A stretch of DNA of 64,000 bases from Pseudomonas palmensis (GCF_017848315.1 NZ_JAFKEC010000014.1:43768-107767), one strand, 5' to 3'. Shown: positions 27,204 to 36,977, counted from the first letter of the stretch. Program-made: numbers and translations. The notes: generated by a model from the letters alone, not told the origin.

Positions 27204-28475
27204 TCAGGCACGCCGCTGGTTGAGTTGCGCCGTGTGCACACGGGCAAAGGCACGCGCCAGGCGCAGCAGCATTTCGTCGATGTTGCCGCGGCTGACGGTC
27301 AGCGCCGGCGAAAAGCGCAGCACATTGGCCTGCGCCGCATTGAGCAGCAGCCCTTCCTGCAGCGCCGCCTTGACCAGGGCCGCGGCCGAGTCGTCGCTCA
27401 GCTCCAGGCCCCACAGCAAGCCCTGGCCGCGCACCTCGCCCTGGCCATAACGCCCCGCCAGGTGGCTCAGGCCATCACGCAGGTGCCGCCCCGACGCCTG
27501 CACCTGCTCCATGAAGCCCGGCTCCAGCACGGCATCGAGAATCGCCAGGCCCGCCGCACTCATCAGTGCATTGCCATGGTGACTGCCTTCCAGCTCGCCG
27601 GCCTCGGCGCAGCAGGCCGTACCCCGCGCCAGCAGGGCGGCCAGCGGCACACCGCCGCCCAGGCCCTTGCCCAGGGTGATGATGTCGGCGCGCACGCCGT
27701 AGGTCTGCTCGGCCAGCAGCGCGCCGCAACGGCCCACGCCGGTCTGCACCTCATCCAGGATCAGCAGGATGCCCAGTTCGCGGCACAGGCGCTCGACACC
27801 CTTGAGGTACTGCTGGGTGGCCGGGATCACCCCGGCCTCGCCCTGGATCGGCTCGAGCATGATCGCCACGGTACGCGAGTCCACTGCTGCATGCAGCGCG
27901 GCCAGATCGTTGAACGGCACCTTGCTGAAACCCGGCAGGCCGGGCTCGCAGCGGTTGCACGCCGACGGGTCGGAGGCCGACAGCGCCCCCAGGCTGCGCC
28001 CGTGGCAGCTCTGGCGCGCAGTGATGATGTGGTAGGCGCCATTGCGATGCAGCTGGCCCCACTTGCGCGCCAGCTTGATCGCACCTTCGCAGGCTTCGGC
28101 ACCACTGTTGAGCAGGTAGGCCTGATCGCTGCCGGTGCTCTGGCACAGGCGGTTGACCAGGCTCAACAGGCCACGGTTATGAAAGCCGGCGCCGGGGTTG
28201 ATCAATGCCTGGGCCTGGCTGCTCAGTGCCTGCACCAGCGCCTTGGGGCTGTGCCCGAGGCTGTTCACCGCGCAACCCTGGGTGAAATCCAGATAGGCGC
28301 GGCCTTCGTTGTCCCACAGCCACGAACCCTGGCCGCGCACGAACACCTGTGGCGCACGCTCGGTGGCCGGCATCAGGCATTCCCGCGACAGCTGCTCGGC
28401 CTGGGCCAGTGCCACCGGCGCCGGTGCCTGCTCGGCAGCGCGCGCCGCCTGGCGACGCAGATTGAACAGGTTCAT
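27204..28475 (-). CDS. Class-III PLP-dependent aminotransferase
   Basis: A 423-residue fold-type-I aminotransferase of the acetylornithine/ornithine/4-aminobutyrate group. The PLP lysine is in TLGKGLGGG, the cofactor Asp in LILDEVQTG, and NSGAEACEGAIKLAR binds phosphate. ATG 28475 overlaps the stop of the upstream MOSC gene (ATGA). The substrate cannot be read from sequence; automatic annotation often says acetylornithine aminotransferase, but no arg genes are near. Confidence 0.88.
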   Translation of the reverse strand: MNLFNLRRQAARAAEQAPAPVALAQAEQLSRECLMPATERAPQVFVRGQGSWLWDNEGRAYLDFTQGCAVNSLGHSPKALVQALSSQAQALINPGAGFHNRGLLSLVNRLCQSTGSDQAYLLNSGAEACEGAIKLARKWGQLHRNGAYHIITARQSCHGRSLGALSASDPSACNRCEPGLPGFSKVPFNDLAALHAAVDSRTVAIMLEPIQGEAGVIPATQQYLKGVERLCRELGILLILDEVQTGVGRCGALLAEQTYGVRADIITLGKGLGGGVPLAALLARGTACCAEAGELEGSHHGNALMSAAGLAILDAVLEPGFMEQVQASGRHLRDGLSHLAGRYGQGEVRGQGLLWGLELSDDSAAALVKAALQEGLLLNAAQANVLRFSPALTVSRGNIDEMLLRLARAFARVHTAQLNQRRA

Positions 28476-29170
28476 GCGCGCAGCCCTTCCAGCGGCAGGC
28501 CAAGCAGGCGCGCGGTCCAGTCCTCGACCTGGCCGCTGCGCAGGCGCTTGATCGCGATGTCGCGCCAGCGTGACGAGAGGGCCGGACAATCCACCAGCTT
28601 TTTCAAACCCGCATGCTCCAGAGGTTCACGGTAAAAAGTATGCAGTGCCCAGGCCACGGTCAGGCCCGGATAGCTGCGTTGTATCAGTTCGAACGGCTCG
28701 TCGGCGCTGACGAAGCCAGGCTTGAGCACCCGGTAGAACCAGCCGCAGCGCAGCGCGTCCTGCGCCTGTTGCGGCAGGTTCGGCAAGCCCCAGCGATGGC
28801 TCAGGCGGTAGCACGGCGAGCGCGGCTGGCTGACCTGCAGCAGCGCCCCGCCCCAGCGGAACATGTCGCCCAGGCAGACGTGCTCTTCGGTAAGGCCGCG
28901 GGTCGAGAGGTTTTCGCCAAAACCCGGCGCGCACCAGTCGATCTGTGGATAACGTCGCCGCCACCAGGCGTAGTGCTCGGCCGGATAGTGGTGCAAGGCC
29001 CGCTCGGGGCCGGTATGGAAGCGCGGGTCGCCGTGTTCGTCGCTGCCCAGCCCCTGTGGCCATAACCACAGCCTTCTTGCAACCTGTTCCTTATCGATAT
29101 CGGTGAGTAACCCATAACCGACATTTTTTGCCTTGCCTATGTAAACGCCATCCACATACACGGTATTCAT
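28472..29170 (-). CDS. MOSC-domain protein
   Basis: A 232-residue protein with a MOSC domain, the fold used by molybdenum-cofactor sulfurases and YiiM-type oxyanion/aminopurine detoxification proteins. The conserved Cys lies in QPRSPCYRLSHRWGLP, and the preceding GENLSTRGL is a MOSC signature. The start is ATG 29170 with GAAGG upstream. It is coupled to the aminotransferase by a 4-bp overlap and is divergent from the LysR gene 102 bp away. The substrate is unknown. Confidence 0.87.
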   Translation of the reverse strand: MNTVYVDGVYIGKAKNVGYGLLTDIDKEQVARRLWLWPQGLGSDEHGDPRFHTGPERALHHYPAEHYAWWRRRYPQIDWCAPGFGENLSTRGLTEEHVCLGDMFRWGGALLQVSQPRSPCYRLSHRWGLPNLPQQAQDALRCGWFYRVLKPGFVSADEPFELIQRSYPGLTVAWALHTFYREPLEHAGLKKLVDCPALSSRWRDIAIKRLRSGQVEDWTARLLGLPLEGLRA

Positions 29171-29272
29171 CGCGCCTTCTGGCCCTGTAAACCTTGTGAA
29201 TACGGGATAGACTAGGCTTCTCGCGGGCCTTCGGCCATTTCGTTTTTCGAGCTTTTTTGATAAGTATTGCTT

Positions 29273-30193
29273 ATGGATTTTCGCCAACTGCGTTATTTCG
29301 TCGCGGTGTACGAAGAAGGCCATGTGGGCCGGGCCGCCGAACGCCTTTCACTGTCGCAGCCAGCGCTGTCGCAGCAGATCCGCCAGCTCGAGCACAGCCT
29401 CGATGTGAGCCTGTTCGAACGCGGCAACAAGCGCCTGTTGCCAACCCTGGCCGCACACACCCTGTACAACCACGCCCTGCCCCTGCTCGACGGCCTGCAA
29501 CGCGCCCGCGAGGCGTTGCGTAACTTCCGCGGGCAGGCCTTGCGGACCCTGGCCATCGGCGTGCTGCAGACGGTACGGCCAAGCCTGGTGCCGCAACTGC
29601 TCGACCGCCTGCGCAAGGCGCAACCACACCTGGTGGTGCAGATCTACGAACTGTCGGGGCTGGAGATCGAACGGCGCCTGCTCAACGGCACCCTGGACAT
29701 CGGCATCAGCTACCTGCCGCCGCGCCAGCCGGGCCTTCACGGCCTGCTGCTGTACGAAGACGAGCTGCAACTGGTGATCCCGCACACGCACCCGCTGCGC
29801 GAATTCAAGAAGGTCTCGCTCAAGCAGGCCGCCGAACTGCCCATGCTGATGCTGGGCGAAGAGTTCCAGGTACGCCAGATCTGGCAGGCGCAACTGGCCA
29901 ACCTCGGGCGCCGCCCGCAGGTGCAGGCCGAGATGAACAACATGGGCGGGATTCTCGACAGCCTGGCGCATACCTCGCTGGCAACCGTGTTGCCGGGGCG
30001 TGCGCGCGACGCCACGGACGATCCAGAGCTGCTCTGGAAGCCGCTGAGCGAGCCGCGGGTGCCACTGAAGGTAGGCCTGGTGTTTCGCGATGCGCAGCGC
30101 CAGCAGGCGTCGGTGGAGTTGCTGCGCAATCTGCTGGAGGAAGAGATCGACCCTCGCCAGATCGGCGGTTCACCTCTGGATGTGCTCGGCTAG
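29273..30193 (+). CDS. LysR-family transcriptional regulator
   Basis: A 306-residue LysR regulator. The N-terminal winged HTH contains FVAVYEEGHVGRAAERLSLS and QPALSQQIRQLE, followed by a periplasmic-binding-like effector domain resembling CynR/BenM-type sensors. It is divergent from the MOSC-aminotransferase pair, so these are the most likely targets. The effector is not known. A strong hairpin terminator follows. Confidence 0.92.
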   Translation: MDFRQLRYFVAVYEEGHVGRAAERLSLSQPALSQQIRQLEHSLDVSLFERGNKRLLPTLAAHTLYNHALPLLDGLQRAREALRNFRGQALRTLAIGVLQTVRPSLVPQLLDRLRKAQPHLVVQIYELSGLEIERRLLNGTLDIGISYLPPRQPGLHGLLLYEDELQLVIPHTHPLREFKKVSLKQAAELPMLMLGEEFQVRQIWQAQLANLGRRPQVQAEMNNMGGILDSLAHTSLATVLPGRARDATDDPELLWKPLSEPRVPLKVGLVFRDAQRQQASVELLRNLLEEEIDPRQIGGSPLDVLG

Positions 30194-30211
30194 AAAAAAC
30201 CCGGGCAAAAG

Positions 30212-30235
30212 AAAACCCCGCCGAAGCGGGGTTTT
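30212..30235. terminator. Bidirectional terminator after the LysR gene
   Basis: A perfect 10-bp stem AAAACCCCGC/GCGGGGTTTT with a CGAA tetraloop ending in T4; the A4/T4 ends would serve either strand. It lies 18 bp after the LysR stop. Confidence 0.85.
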
Positions 30236-30386
30236 GCAGACTGTTTCCCTGACATCCTTTTCGTCCCGCCGTCCTGGCAGGAAATCCTTCCGTGTCCCTG
30301 TTATGTACTGTGCGCATCCTGCGCGACGTCCATGAGGTGAAGATTAGCTGTGGATCCAATCTTACGGAAGAGGCCAAACGTCACCA

Positions 30387-30414
30387 CGTCATGTAAGCAA
30401 ATGCTTACATGACG
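30387..30414. repeat. 28-bp perfect palindrome near an acyl-CoA dehydrogenase 3' end
   Basis: Arms CGTCATGTAAGCA and TGCTTACATGACG (13 bp) around AA, 8 bp past the stop of the minus-strand acyl-CoA dehydrogenase gene. There is no T tract. It may act as a mRNA 3' stabiliser or terminator, or be a protein site. Confidence 0.7.
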
Positions 30415-30422
30415 CCGTCAGA

Positions 30423-32201
30423 TCAAAACTGTTCCGCGTCGAGCAGGTACAACGACTCGCTGCCCGCCTTCACCGAAGCGCTGAGCGAGTGAATACGCGG
30501 CAGCAGGCGGGCGAAGTAGAAGCGTGCGGTGCCCAGTTTGCTGGCGTAGAAGTCGTCCTCACCCTGTTTGGCCAGGGCCGTGCGGGCCATCAGTGCCCAC
30601 ATGTAGGCATAGGCGGTGTAGCCGAAGGCGTGCAGGTACTCCACCGACGCCGCGCCGATTTCGTTGGGGTTCGCCTTGGCGCGGTCGAGCACCCAGGCGG
30701 TCAGTTCGTCGAGGCTGTCCAGCGCCGTCTCCAGCGGTTTGACGAACTCGCCCAGCGCCGTGTCGGCGGTGGCGATGAAATGGCGGATCTCGTCGGCGAA
30801 CAGCTTGTAGAACGCCCCGCCGCTGCCCACCACCTTGCGGCCCATCAGGTCCAGGGCCTGGATGCCGTTGGTGCCTTCGTAGATCTGGGTGATGCGCACG
30901 TCGCGCACCAGTTGCTCCTGGCCCCACTCGCGAATGTAGCCATGGCCGCCAAACACCTGCTGGCCATGCACGGTCACTTCCAGGCCCAGGTCGGTGAGAA
31001 ACGCCTTGGACACCGGCGTCAGCAGCGCCACCAGGTCTTCGGCGCGCTTGCGGGCCTCGCGGTCTTCGCTGAACTTGGCGGTATCGAGCTGCATCGCAAC
31101 ATAGGTGGAGAAAGCCCGGCCGCCTTCGTTCAGTGCCTTCATGGTCAGCAGCATGCGCCGCACGTCGGGGTGCACGATGATCGGGTCGGCAGTCTTGTCC
31201 TTGGCCTGGGGCCCGGTAGGTGCACGGCTCTGCAGGCGGTCGCGGGCGTATTCGATGGCGTTCTGGTAGGAACGCTCGGCCGATGCCAGGCCCTGGATGC
31301 CGACCCCCAGACGCTCGTAGTTCATCATGGTGAACATCGCTGCCAGGCCCTTGTTCGGCTCGCCGACCAGGTAGCCCACGGCGCTGTCGAAGTTCATCAC
31401 GCAGGTGGCCGAGGCCTGGATGCCCATCTTGTGCTCGATGGAGCCACAGGTGGCCGGGTTGCGCTCGCCCAGGCTGCCATCGGGGTTGACCAGGAACTTG
31501 GGCACCAGGAACAGCGAGATGCCCTTGGGCCCGGCCGGGGCGTCAGGCAGCTTGGCCAGCACCAGGTGGATGATGTTCTCGGTCAGGTCGTGTTCGCCGC
31601 CGGTGATGAAGATCTTGGTGCCGGTGACCTTGTAGCTGCCGTCGGCCTGCGGCTCGGCGCGGGTACGTATGATGCCAAGGTCGGTACCGGCGTGGGGCTC
31701 GGTCAGGCACATGGAGCCGGCCCAGACCCCGGCGTACATGTTGGGCAGGTACCGCGTCTTGAGCTCTTCGCTGGCGTGGGCGTTGATCGACAGGCAGGCA
31801 CCGGCGGTCAGCATCGGGTACAGGCCGAAGGCCAGGCTCGAGGAGTTGACCATTTCTTCGACCTGGGCAGAGATCACCTTGGGCATGCCCATGCCGCCAT
31901 AGGCAGGGTCGCCGCCCACGCCCACCCAGCCGCCATCGGCGTAGGTGCGGTAGGCATCGATAAAGCCGGCCGGGGTGCGCACAGCGCCGTTGTCCCAATG
32001 GCAGCCCTCTTCGTCGGCGCTGCGGCTCAGCGGAGCGATGCGCTGGCTGGTGACCTTGCCGGCTTCCTCGAGCACCGCCAGTGCAGTTTCTTCGTCGACC
32101 GCCTCGGCCAGCCCGGGCAGTTGTGCCCACAGCCGGGATACTTCGAAGACTTCGTTGAGGACGAAGCGCATATCGCGCAGGGGCGCTTTATAGTCAGCCA
32201 T
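30423..32201 (-). CDS. Acyl-CoA dehydrogenase (FadE-type, copy 1)
   Basis: A 592-residue flavin acyl-CoA dehydrogenase of the long class with a C-terminal extension, catalysing the first oxidation step of beta-oxidation. Signatures include SMCLTEPHAGTDLG (FAD/substrate), ITGGEHDLTENI and the catalytic-Glu region IYEGTNGIQALDLMGRK. Its N-terminus [10 protein letters not shown] closely resembles that of the second dehydrogenase at 33806, so the two are paralogues. A diguanylate cyclase gene lies between them on the same strand. Chain length preference is unknown. Confidence 0.93.
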   Translation of the reverse strand: MADYKAPLRDMRFVLNEVFEVSRLWAQLPGLAEAVDEETALAVLEEAGKVTSQRIAPLSRSADEEGCHWDNGAVRTPAGFIDAYRTYADGGWVGVGGDPAYGGMGMPKVISAQVEEMVNSSSLAFGLYPMLTAGACLSINAHASEELKTRYLPNMYAGVWAGSMCLTEPHAGTDLGIIRTRAEPQADGSYKVTGTKIFITGGEHDLTENIIHLVLAKLPDAPAGPKGISLFLVPKFLVNPDGSLGERNPATCGSIEHKMGIQASATCVMNFDSAVGYLVGEPNKGLAAMFTMMNYERLGVGIQGLASAERSYQNAIEYARDRLQSRAPTGPQAKDKTADPIIVHPDVRRMLLTMKALNEGGRAFSTYVAMQLDTAKFSEDREARKRAEDLVALLTPVSKAFLTDLGLEVTVHGQQVFGGHGYIREWGQEQLVRDVRITQIYEGTNGIQALDLMGRKVVGSGGAFYKLFADEIRHFIATADTALGEFVKPLETALDSLDELTAWVLDRAKANPNEIGAASVEYLHAFGYTAYAYMWALMARTALAKQGEDDFYASKLGTARFYFARLLPRIHSLSASVKAGSESLYLLDAEQF

Positions 32202-32323
32202 GGCAACCTCTCACACCTTGAGTCGGGACGGCCCCGCAGGGCCGCTACACAGTTGCGAGCCAGTGTAACCTAACAACTTTTGTGACACATAGGGTCATCT
32301 GGCGACCATATAGTCACTTCTGG

Positions 32324-33607
32324 TCACGCCGTGCGCACCGCTCCACGCTTGCTCTGGTGGCCGTAGGTCATGGTGCAGTTACGCCCCGCTCCCTTGGCAC
32401 TGTACAGCGCCTGGTCGGCCGACTTGAGCACCTCATCGGGGCTGCGGTGCTCGGGCAGGCGCTCGGCGGCACCGATGCTGATGGTCACCGACACGCTGCT
32501 GGCCCCGGCCGCCCCACGGCGTTGTCGCCCCTGCTGGTCGTCCTGGGGGCGGCTGTCCTGGTTGCGCAGCTGGATATTGTAGTTGGCGATCACCTCGCGC
32601 ACCGCCTCCAGGTGCGGCAGGCATTCCTCGATGGTCTTGGCCGCGAACACCAGGGCGAACTCCTCGCCGCCATAGCGGTAGGCGCGGCCCCCGCCGGTGA
32701 CCTTGGACAGTTTGCTGGCCACCAGGCGCAGCACCTGGTCGCCCACGTCGTGCCCGTGGGTATCGTTGAATTTCTTGAAGTGGTCGACGTCGGTCATCGC
32801 CAGCACATAGTTGCGCCCCAGACGCTGCATGCGCTCGTTGAGCGCGCGGCGCCCCGGCAGGCCGGTGAGCTCGTCGCGAAATGCCATCTGGTAGGCCTCG
32901 TGGGAGACCGCGGCGGCGATCATCAGCATCACCTGGCTGCACATGATGTTCAGGGTGAAGGGCAGGATGAAGGTCTGCGGCAGCATCCAGAAGATCCCCA
33001 TCAGACCGATCACCTGCGCCGCATGCAGCGGGCGCGGTTCGCGCAGGTACTGCACCACCAGCAGGATGAAGGCGAGCAGAAACACCGGGTAGGCCAGCTG
33101 GATCAGGCTCATCCACTGACCGTGCAGCGCCGGCCAGCGGATTTCCGCGAGCCAGTTGAGCAGCGCCTGCGGGTAGCTCTGCTCCAGCCCCAGCGCCGTG
33201 CTGCCGACCGCCAGCAGCACGGCAAAGCGCGCCACCATGTCCTGGAACAGGTGCGTGCGCTCCTGCCAGGCGCCGTACAGCGCAAACAGGATGGGCAGCA
33301 ACAGGCACACCAGGTGGAACACCACGGCGGCGTCCTGGCGTACCACGCCATTGTCGCGGTAGTAGTCGGTCTGGGTGTCGAGCAGGAAGTAGGCGATATA
33401 CACCGTGACCATCAGGAACAGTTCACGCTGACGGCGGTAGACCGTGCAGTAGGCCCCGCCCAGCAGCAGCACCAGGGTTGGCAGCACGTTGAACAGCGAG
33501 GTGAAGAAGACGTTGAGGTCTCTGACATAAGCAGCGGCGAGCCCCGACACCAGCAGGAACAGTGACGGCAGAAAATGGCTCAGTCGTACAGCGGATAAAC
33601 GAAACAA
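32324..33607 (-). CDS. Membrane-bound diguanylate cyclase
   Basis: A 427-residue protein with about six predicted membrane helices in the first 240 residues and a C-terminal GGDEF domain. The active site is GGEEF, with DELTGLPGRRALNE and DVDHFKKFND, so it should make c-di-GMP from GTP. The usual inhibitory RxxD motif five residues before GGEEF is not seen, suggesting no I-site feedback. A Gln/Arg-rich insert lies late in the domain. It is placed between two paralogous acyl-CoA dehydrogenases, 122 bp upstream of one. Confidence 0.92.
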   Translation of the reverse strand: MFRLSAVRLSHFLPSLFLLVSGLAAAYVRDLNVFFTSLFNVLPTLVLLLGGAYCTVYRRQRELFLMVTVYIAYFLLDTQTDYYRDNGVVRQDAAVVFHLVCLLLPILFALYGAWQERTHLFQDMVARFAVLLAVGSTALGLEQSYPQALLNWLAEIRWPALHGQWMSLIQLAYPVFLLAFILLVVQYLREPRPLHAAQVIGLMGIFWMLPQTFILPFTLNIMCSQVMLMIAAAVSHEAYQMAFRDELTGLPGRRALNERMQRLGRNYVLAMTDVDHFKKFNDTHGHDVGDQVLRLVASKLSKVTGGGRAYRYGGEEFALVFAAKTIEECLPHLEAVREVIANYNIQLRNQDSRPQDDQQGRQRRGAAGASSVSVTISIGAAERLPEHRSPDEVLKSADQALYSAKGAGRNCTMTYGHQSKRGAVRTA

Positions 33608-33758
33608 GGGAATCTCCGACCCGGCAGATCAAGTAATGGCATTGTGCCTTTAATGTGTCGGCAGCGCACATGAATAGATGAATATGCCGGCAGCACTTGT
33701 AACGGCAGGGTGGGAGCAGGGCTTAGCACGTATTCGTATCAGGTTCTGACTGGCGCAT

Positions 33759-33787
33759 AAAAAAACCCGCCGGTAAGGGCGGGCTTT
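33759..33787 (-). terminator. Terminator of the second acyl-CoA dehydrogenase gene
   Basis: On the minus strand CCCGCC/GGCGGG with a 6-nt loop is followed by a T7 run. It begins about 20 bp after the dehydrogenase stop. Confidence 0.85.
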
Positions 33788-33805
33788 CTTGCTTCAGGCG
33801 ATGAC

Positions 33806-35611
33806 TCAGTACGAGAGGCCGAAGTGCTCTTCGTTCATGTCCATCAGGTTGCTCGCGCCCGACAGCATGGTTTCCACATGCGTGCGGGTCCGCGGCAGGA
33901 TGCGCTGGAAGTAGAAGCGCGCGGTCTGCAGCTTGGCGGTGTAGAACGCCTCTTCGCTGGTGCCGGCAGCCAGTTTCTCGGCGGCCAGGCGCGCCATGTC
34001 GGCCCAGAAGTAGGCCAGGCAGGCGTAACCGGAGTACATCAGGTAGTCCACCGAGGCGGCACCGACTTCTTCGCGGTCCTTCATCGCGGCCATGCCGACC
34101 TTCATGGTCAGTTCGCCCCACTCCTTGTTCAACTTGGCCAATGGCGCGACAAACTCGCTGATGGCCTCGTTGCCTTCGTTGTTCTGGACGAACTTGTGCA
34201 CGATCTTGGTGAAGCCCTTGAGCGCCTCGCCCTGGGTCATCAGCACCTTGCGGCCCAGCAGGTCCAGCGCCTGGATGCCGGTGGTGCCTTCGTACAGCAT
34301 CGAGATGCGGCTGTCGCGAACGTTCTGCTCCATGCCCCACTCGGCGATGAAGCCGTGGCCGCCGTAGATCTGCACGCCGTGGTTGGCCGACTCGAAGCCG
34401 ACTTCGGTCATGAACGCCTTGGCGATCGGGGTCATGAAGGCCAGCAGTGCGTCGGCCTTCTTCTTCTCTTCTTCGTCCTGGCTGTACTTGACGATGTCGA
34501 CCTGCTTGGCGGTGAAGTACACCATCGCGCGGTTGCCTTCGGCGAAGGCTTTCATGGTCAGCAGCATGCGACGCACGTCCGGGTGGACGATGATCGGGTC
34601 AGCCGCCTTGTCCGGCGCCTTGGGGCCGGTCAGCGAACGCATCTGCAGGCGGTCGCGGGCATACTTCAGGCCACCCTGGAACGCCACTTCGGCGTGGGCC
34701 AGGCCTTGCAGCGCGGTACCCAGGCGAGCGGTGTTCATGAAGGTGAACATGCAGTTCAGGCCCTTGTTGGCCGGGCCGATCAGGTAGCCGGTGGCGGCGT
34801 CGAAGTTCATCACGCAGGTAGCGTTGCCGTGGATGCCCATCTTGTGTTCGATGGAGCCACAGGAAACGGCGTTGCGCTCGCCCACACCGCCTTCGGCGGT
34901 CGGCAGGAACTTGGGCACGATGAACAGCGAGATGCCTTTGGTGCCGGCCGGTGCATCGGGCAGGCGCGCCAGCACGATGTGCACGATGTTGTCGGCCATG
35001 TCGTGTTCACCGGCCGAGATGAAGATCTTGGTGCCGGTGACCTTGTAGGAACCGTCGGCCTGAGGTTCGGCCTTGGTGCGCAGCATGCCCAGGTCGGTAC
35101 CGCAGTGCGGTTCGGTCAGGCACATGGTGCCGGTCCATTCGCCGGATACCAGCTTGGTCAGGTAGGTGTTCTGCTGCTCGGCGGTGCCGTGCTCGGAGAT
35201 GGTGTTCATCGCGCCGTGCGACAGGCCCGGGTACATGCCCCACGACCAGTTCGACTCGCCGACCATTTCGCTGACCGCCAGGCCCAGCGACTCGGGCAGA
35301 CCCTGGCCGCCGTGATCGACGTCATGGGCCAGGCTCGGCCAGCCGCCTTCGACGAACTGCTTGTAGGCTTCCTTGAAGCCGGTGGGGGTCTTAACGCCCG
35401 ACTCGCTCCAGGTGCAGCCTTCCAGGTCGCCCACACGGTTCAGCGGGGCCAGTACCTGTTCACAAAACTTGGCGCCTTCCTCGAGGATCGCATCGACCAT
35501 GTCGGGGGTGGCGTCCTGGCAAGCCGGCAGGCTCTGATAGTGCGCTTCGTAGCCCAGCAGTTCATCGCGAACGAAACGAATATCACGCAAGGGGGCTTTG
35601 TAATCAGGCAT
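33806..35611 (-). CDS. Acyl-CoA dehydrogenase (FadE-type, copy 2)
   Basis: A 601-residue acyl-CoA dehydrogenase parallel to the copy at 30423, starting [17 protein letters not shown] at ATG 35611 (AGAGG upstream). [14 protein letters not shown] and [17 protein letters not shown] are the conserved cofactor and catalytic-Glu regions. Its own terminator lies downstream, so it is transcribed separately from the cyclase gene. It probably acts on medium- or long-chain acyl-CoA; substrate range cannot be inferred from sequence alone. Confidence 0.93.
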   Translation of the reverse strand: MPDYKAPLRDIRFVRDELLGYEAHYQSLPACQDATPDMVDAILEEGAKFCEQVLAPLNRVGDLEGCTWSESGVKTPTGFKEAYKQFVEGGWPSLAHDVDHGGQGLPESLGLAVSEMVGESNWSWGMYPGLSHGAMNTISEHGTAEQQNTYLTKLVSGEWTGTMCLTEPHCGTDLGMLRTKAEPQADGSYKVTGTKIFISAGEHDMADNIVHIVLARLPDAPAGTKGISLFIVPKFLPTAEGGVGERNAVSCGSIEHKMGIHGNATCVMNFDAATGYLIGPANKGLNCMFTFMNTARLGTALQGLAHAEVAFQGGLKYARDRLQMRSLTGPKAPDKAADPIIVHPDVRRMLLTMKAFAEGNRAMVYFTAKQVDIVKYSQDEEEKKKADALLAFMTPIAKAFMTEVGFESANHGVQIYGGHGFIAEWGMEQNVRDSRISMLYEGTTGIQALDLLGRKVLMTQGEALKGFTKIVHKFVQNNEGNEAISEFVAPLAKLNKEWGELTMKVGMAAMKDREEVGAASVDYLMYSGYACLAYFWADMARLAAEKLAAGTSEEAFYTAKLQTARFYFQRILPRTRTHVETMLSGASNLMDMNEEHFGLSY

Positions 35612-35879
35612 AGCGATGAACCTCTGCTGATGGATCCTTGAATAGGGAGACCGCGACATACACCGACCAGCTCTAGGCGGCTTTCGGTCAAACAGTTGTT
35701 TGAAACATACGTTTACGCCGAAACCTTGTCAAGCACCCCCATGAGGGCATTTCTGCCATGGCAGGCTACGCTCCGGCCCTGCTCGACAGAACGCAGGCAC
35801 GACAAGGCGCCCGGCCTTGGGCCAGGGCGTCGAGTCAGGATGGAGGGGTAAAACCGGGAAGATGCGAGGGCCGGCTGGC

Positions 35880-36176
35880 TCAGGCGTAGGTATCGATCAG
35901 CGTGCCAAGCATTTCGTCGGAGGCCTTGGCCACTTTGACACCCAGCTCGACCTGATGCTTGCCCAGGGCAAGTTCGACGGTGCTGGTGGCCAGGTCCATC
36001 TGCTGGCTGCGGTCGACCGAGCGCAGGCGTTCGGCCTGGTAGTCGCTGGATTGGCTGGTGGCAGCACGTTCGACAGTGGTGTTGGCGATCTGGCTGGCGG
36101 CCTGATCGACGCGGTTCTGGCCGCTCTGAATGGCGCCCAGGCCGGCATAGAATGCGGAACTGCCCGAGATTTCCAT
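35880..36176 (-). CDS. Small protein resembling flagellar rod/hook termini
   Basis: A 98-residue orphan. The N-terminal part (YAGLGAIQSGQNRVDQAASQ, then IANTTVE) resembles the N-terminal helix of FlgB/FlgC/FlgG-type axial proteins. The C-terminal segment (ELGVKVAKASDEMLGTLID) resembles their C-terminal helix, while the central domain is missing. No flagellar genes are near; it stands between bioD and an acyl-CoA dehydrogenase. The resemblance is by eye and the function is unknown. The ATG lies at 36176 with GGAGAG upstream. Confidence 0.75.
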   Translation of the reverse strand: MEISGSSAFYAGLGAIQSGQNRVDQAASQIANTTVERAATSQSSDYQAERLRSVDRSQQMDLATSTVELALGKHQVELGVKVAKASDEMLGTLIDTYA

Positions 36177-36295
36177 TTCAAACTCTCCAGGTGACGGAAG
36201 GCACAGATGACATCAATGGCCCCTATTGAAGCAGACAACCCGGCAAAAGGCCCGTCAAAAACACTAATGAAACAGTGCCCTTCAATAGACTCAGC

Positions 36296-36976
36296 CTAGT
36301 CGAGCAAATCCAGCTGCAGGTATGCGGCCACCGCCTCGGCGCTGGCCACCTTGAGTTTTGGCACCCGGCCCAGGCAGGGGGCCGGCAGGCGTTCGGCAAG
36401 CGAAGCCAGGTTCTCCTCCAGGCGCGAGGTGCGCGGCTCGATGATGTTCGCCACCCAGCCGGCCAGTTGCAGGCCATCGCGGGCAATCGCCTCGGCACTG
36501 AGCAGCGCATGGTTGATGCAACCCAGGCGCACGCCTACCACCAGGATCACCGGCAGCTTGAGGGCAATCGCCAGGTCCGACAGATTGGCCTGATCGGACA
36601 ACGGCACCCGCCAGCCACCCGCCCCTTCGATCAGGGTGAAATCGGCGTTGTGCGCCAGCACCGTGCGCATCGGCGCCAGCAACGCCTGCACGCTCAGCGC
36701 AACACCCGCCTCGCGGGCCGCCAGGTGCGGGGCGATGGCGGGCTCGAAGGCAAAAGGGTTGAGCTGCGCATAGGGCAGCGTGAGGCTGCTTTGCGCGATC
36801 AGGGCCAGTGCATCGGCGTTGCGCAGGCCCTTGGGGGTCACCTCGCAGCCCGACGCTACCGGCTTGGCCCCAAGGGTACTCAGGCCGGCCAGACGTGCCG
36901 CATGCAGCAGGCCGGCGGCAATGGTGGTCTTGCCCACATCGGTATCGGTGCCGGCGATGAAATAGGCAGCATGCAT
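36296..36976 (-). CDS. bioD: Dethiobiotin synthetase
   Basis: BioD closes the ureido ring of biotin using CO2 and ATP. The 226-residue protein starts MHAAYFIAGTDTDVGKTTIA at ATG 36976 (GGGGGA upstream); the P-loop is GTDTDVGKTT, and VEGAGGWRVPL-like LIEGAGGWRVPL is present. It is the last gene of the bioBFHCD operon, 1 bp after bioC. bioA, the preceding enzymatic step, is not in this window. Confidence 0.96.
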   Translation of the reverse strand: MHAAYFIAGTDTDVGKTTIAAGLLHAARLAGLSTLGAKPVASGCEVTPKGLRNADALALIAQSSLTLPYAQLNPFAFEPAIAPHLAAREAGVALSVQALLAPMRTVLAHNADFTLIEGAGGWRVPLSDQANLSDLAIALKLPVILVVGVRLGCINHALLSAEAIARDGLQLAGWVANIIEPRTSRLEENLASLAERLPAPCLGRVPKLKVASAEAVAAYLQLDLLD

Positions 36977-36977
36977 C

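Noticed and set aside
35897..36238. 113-codon minus-strand frame overlapping the flagellar-like gene
   Set aside because: Overlaps the better supported 98-aa frame, lacks a good start context and shows no family features.
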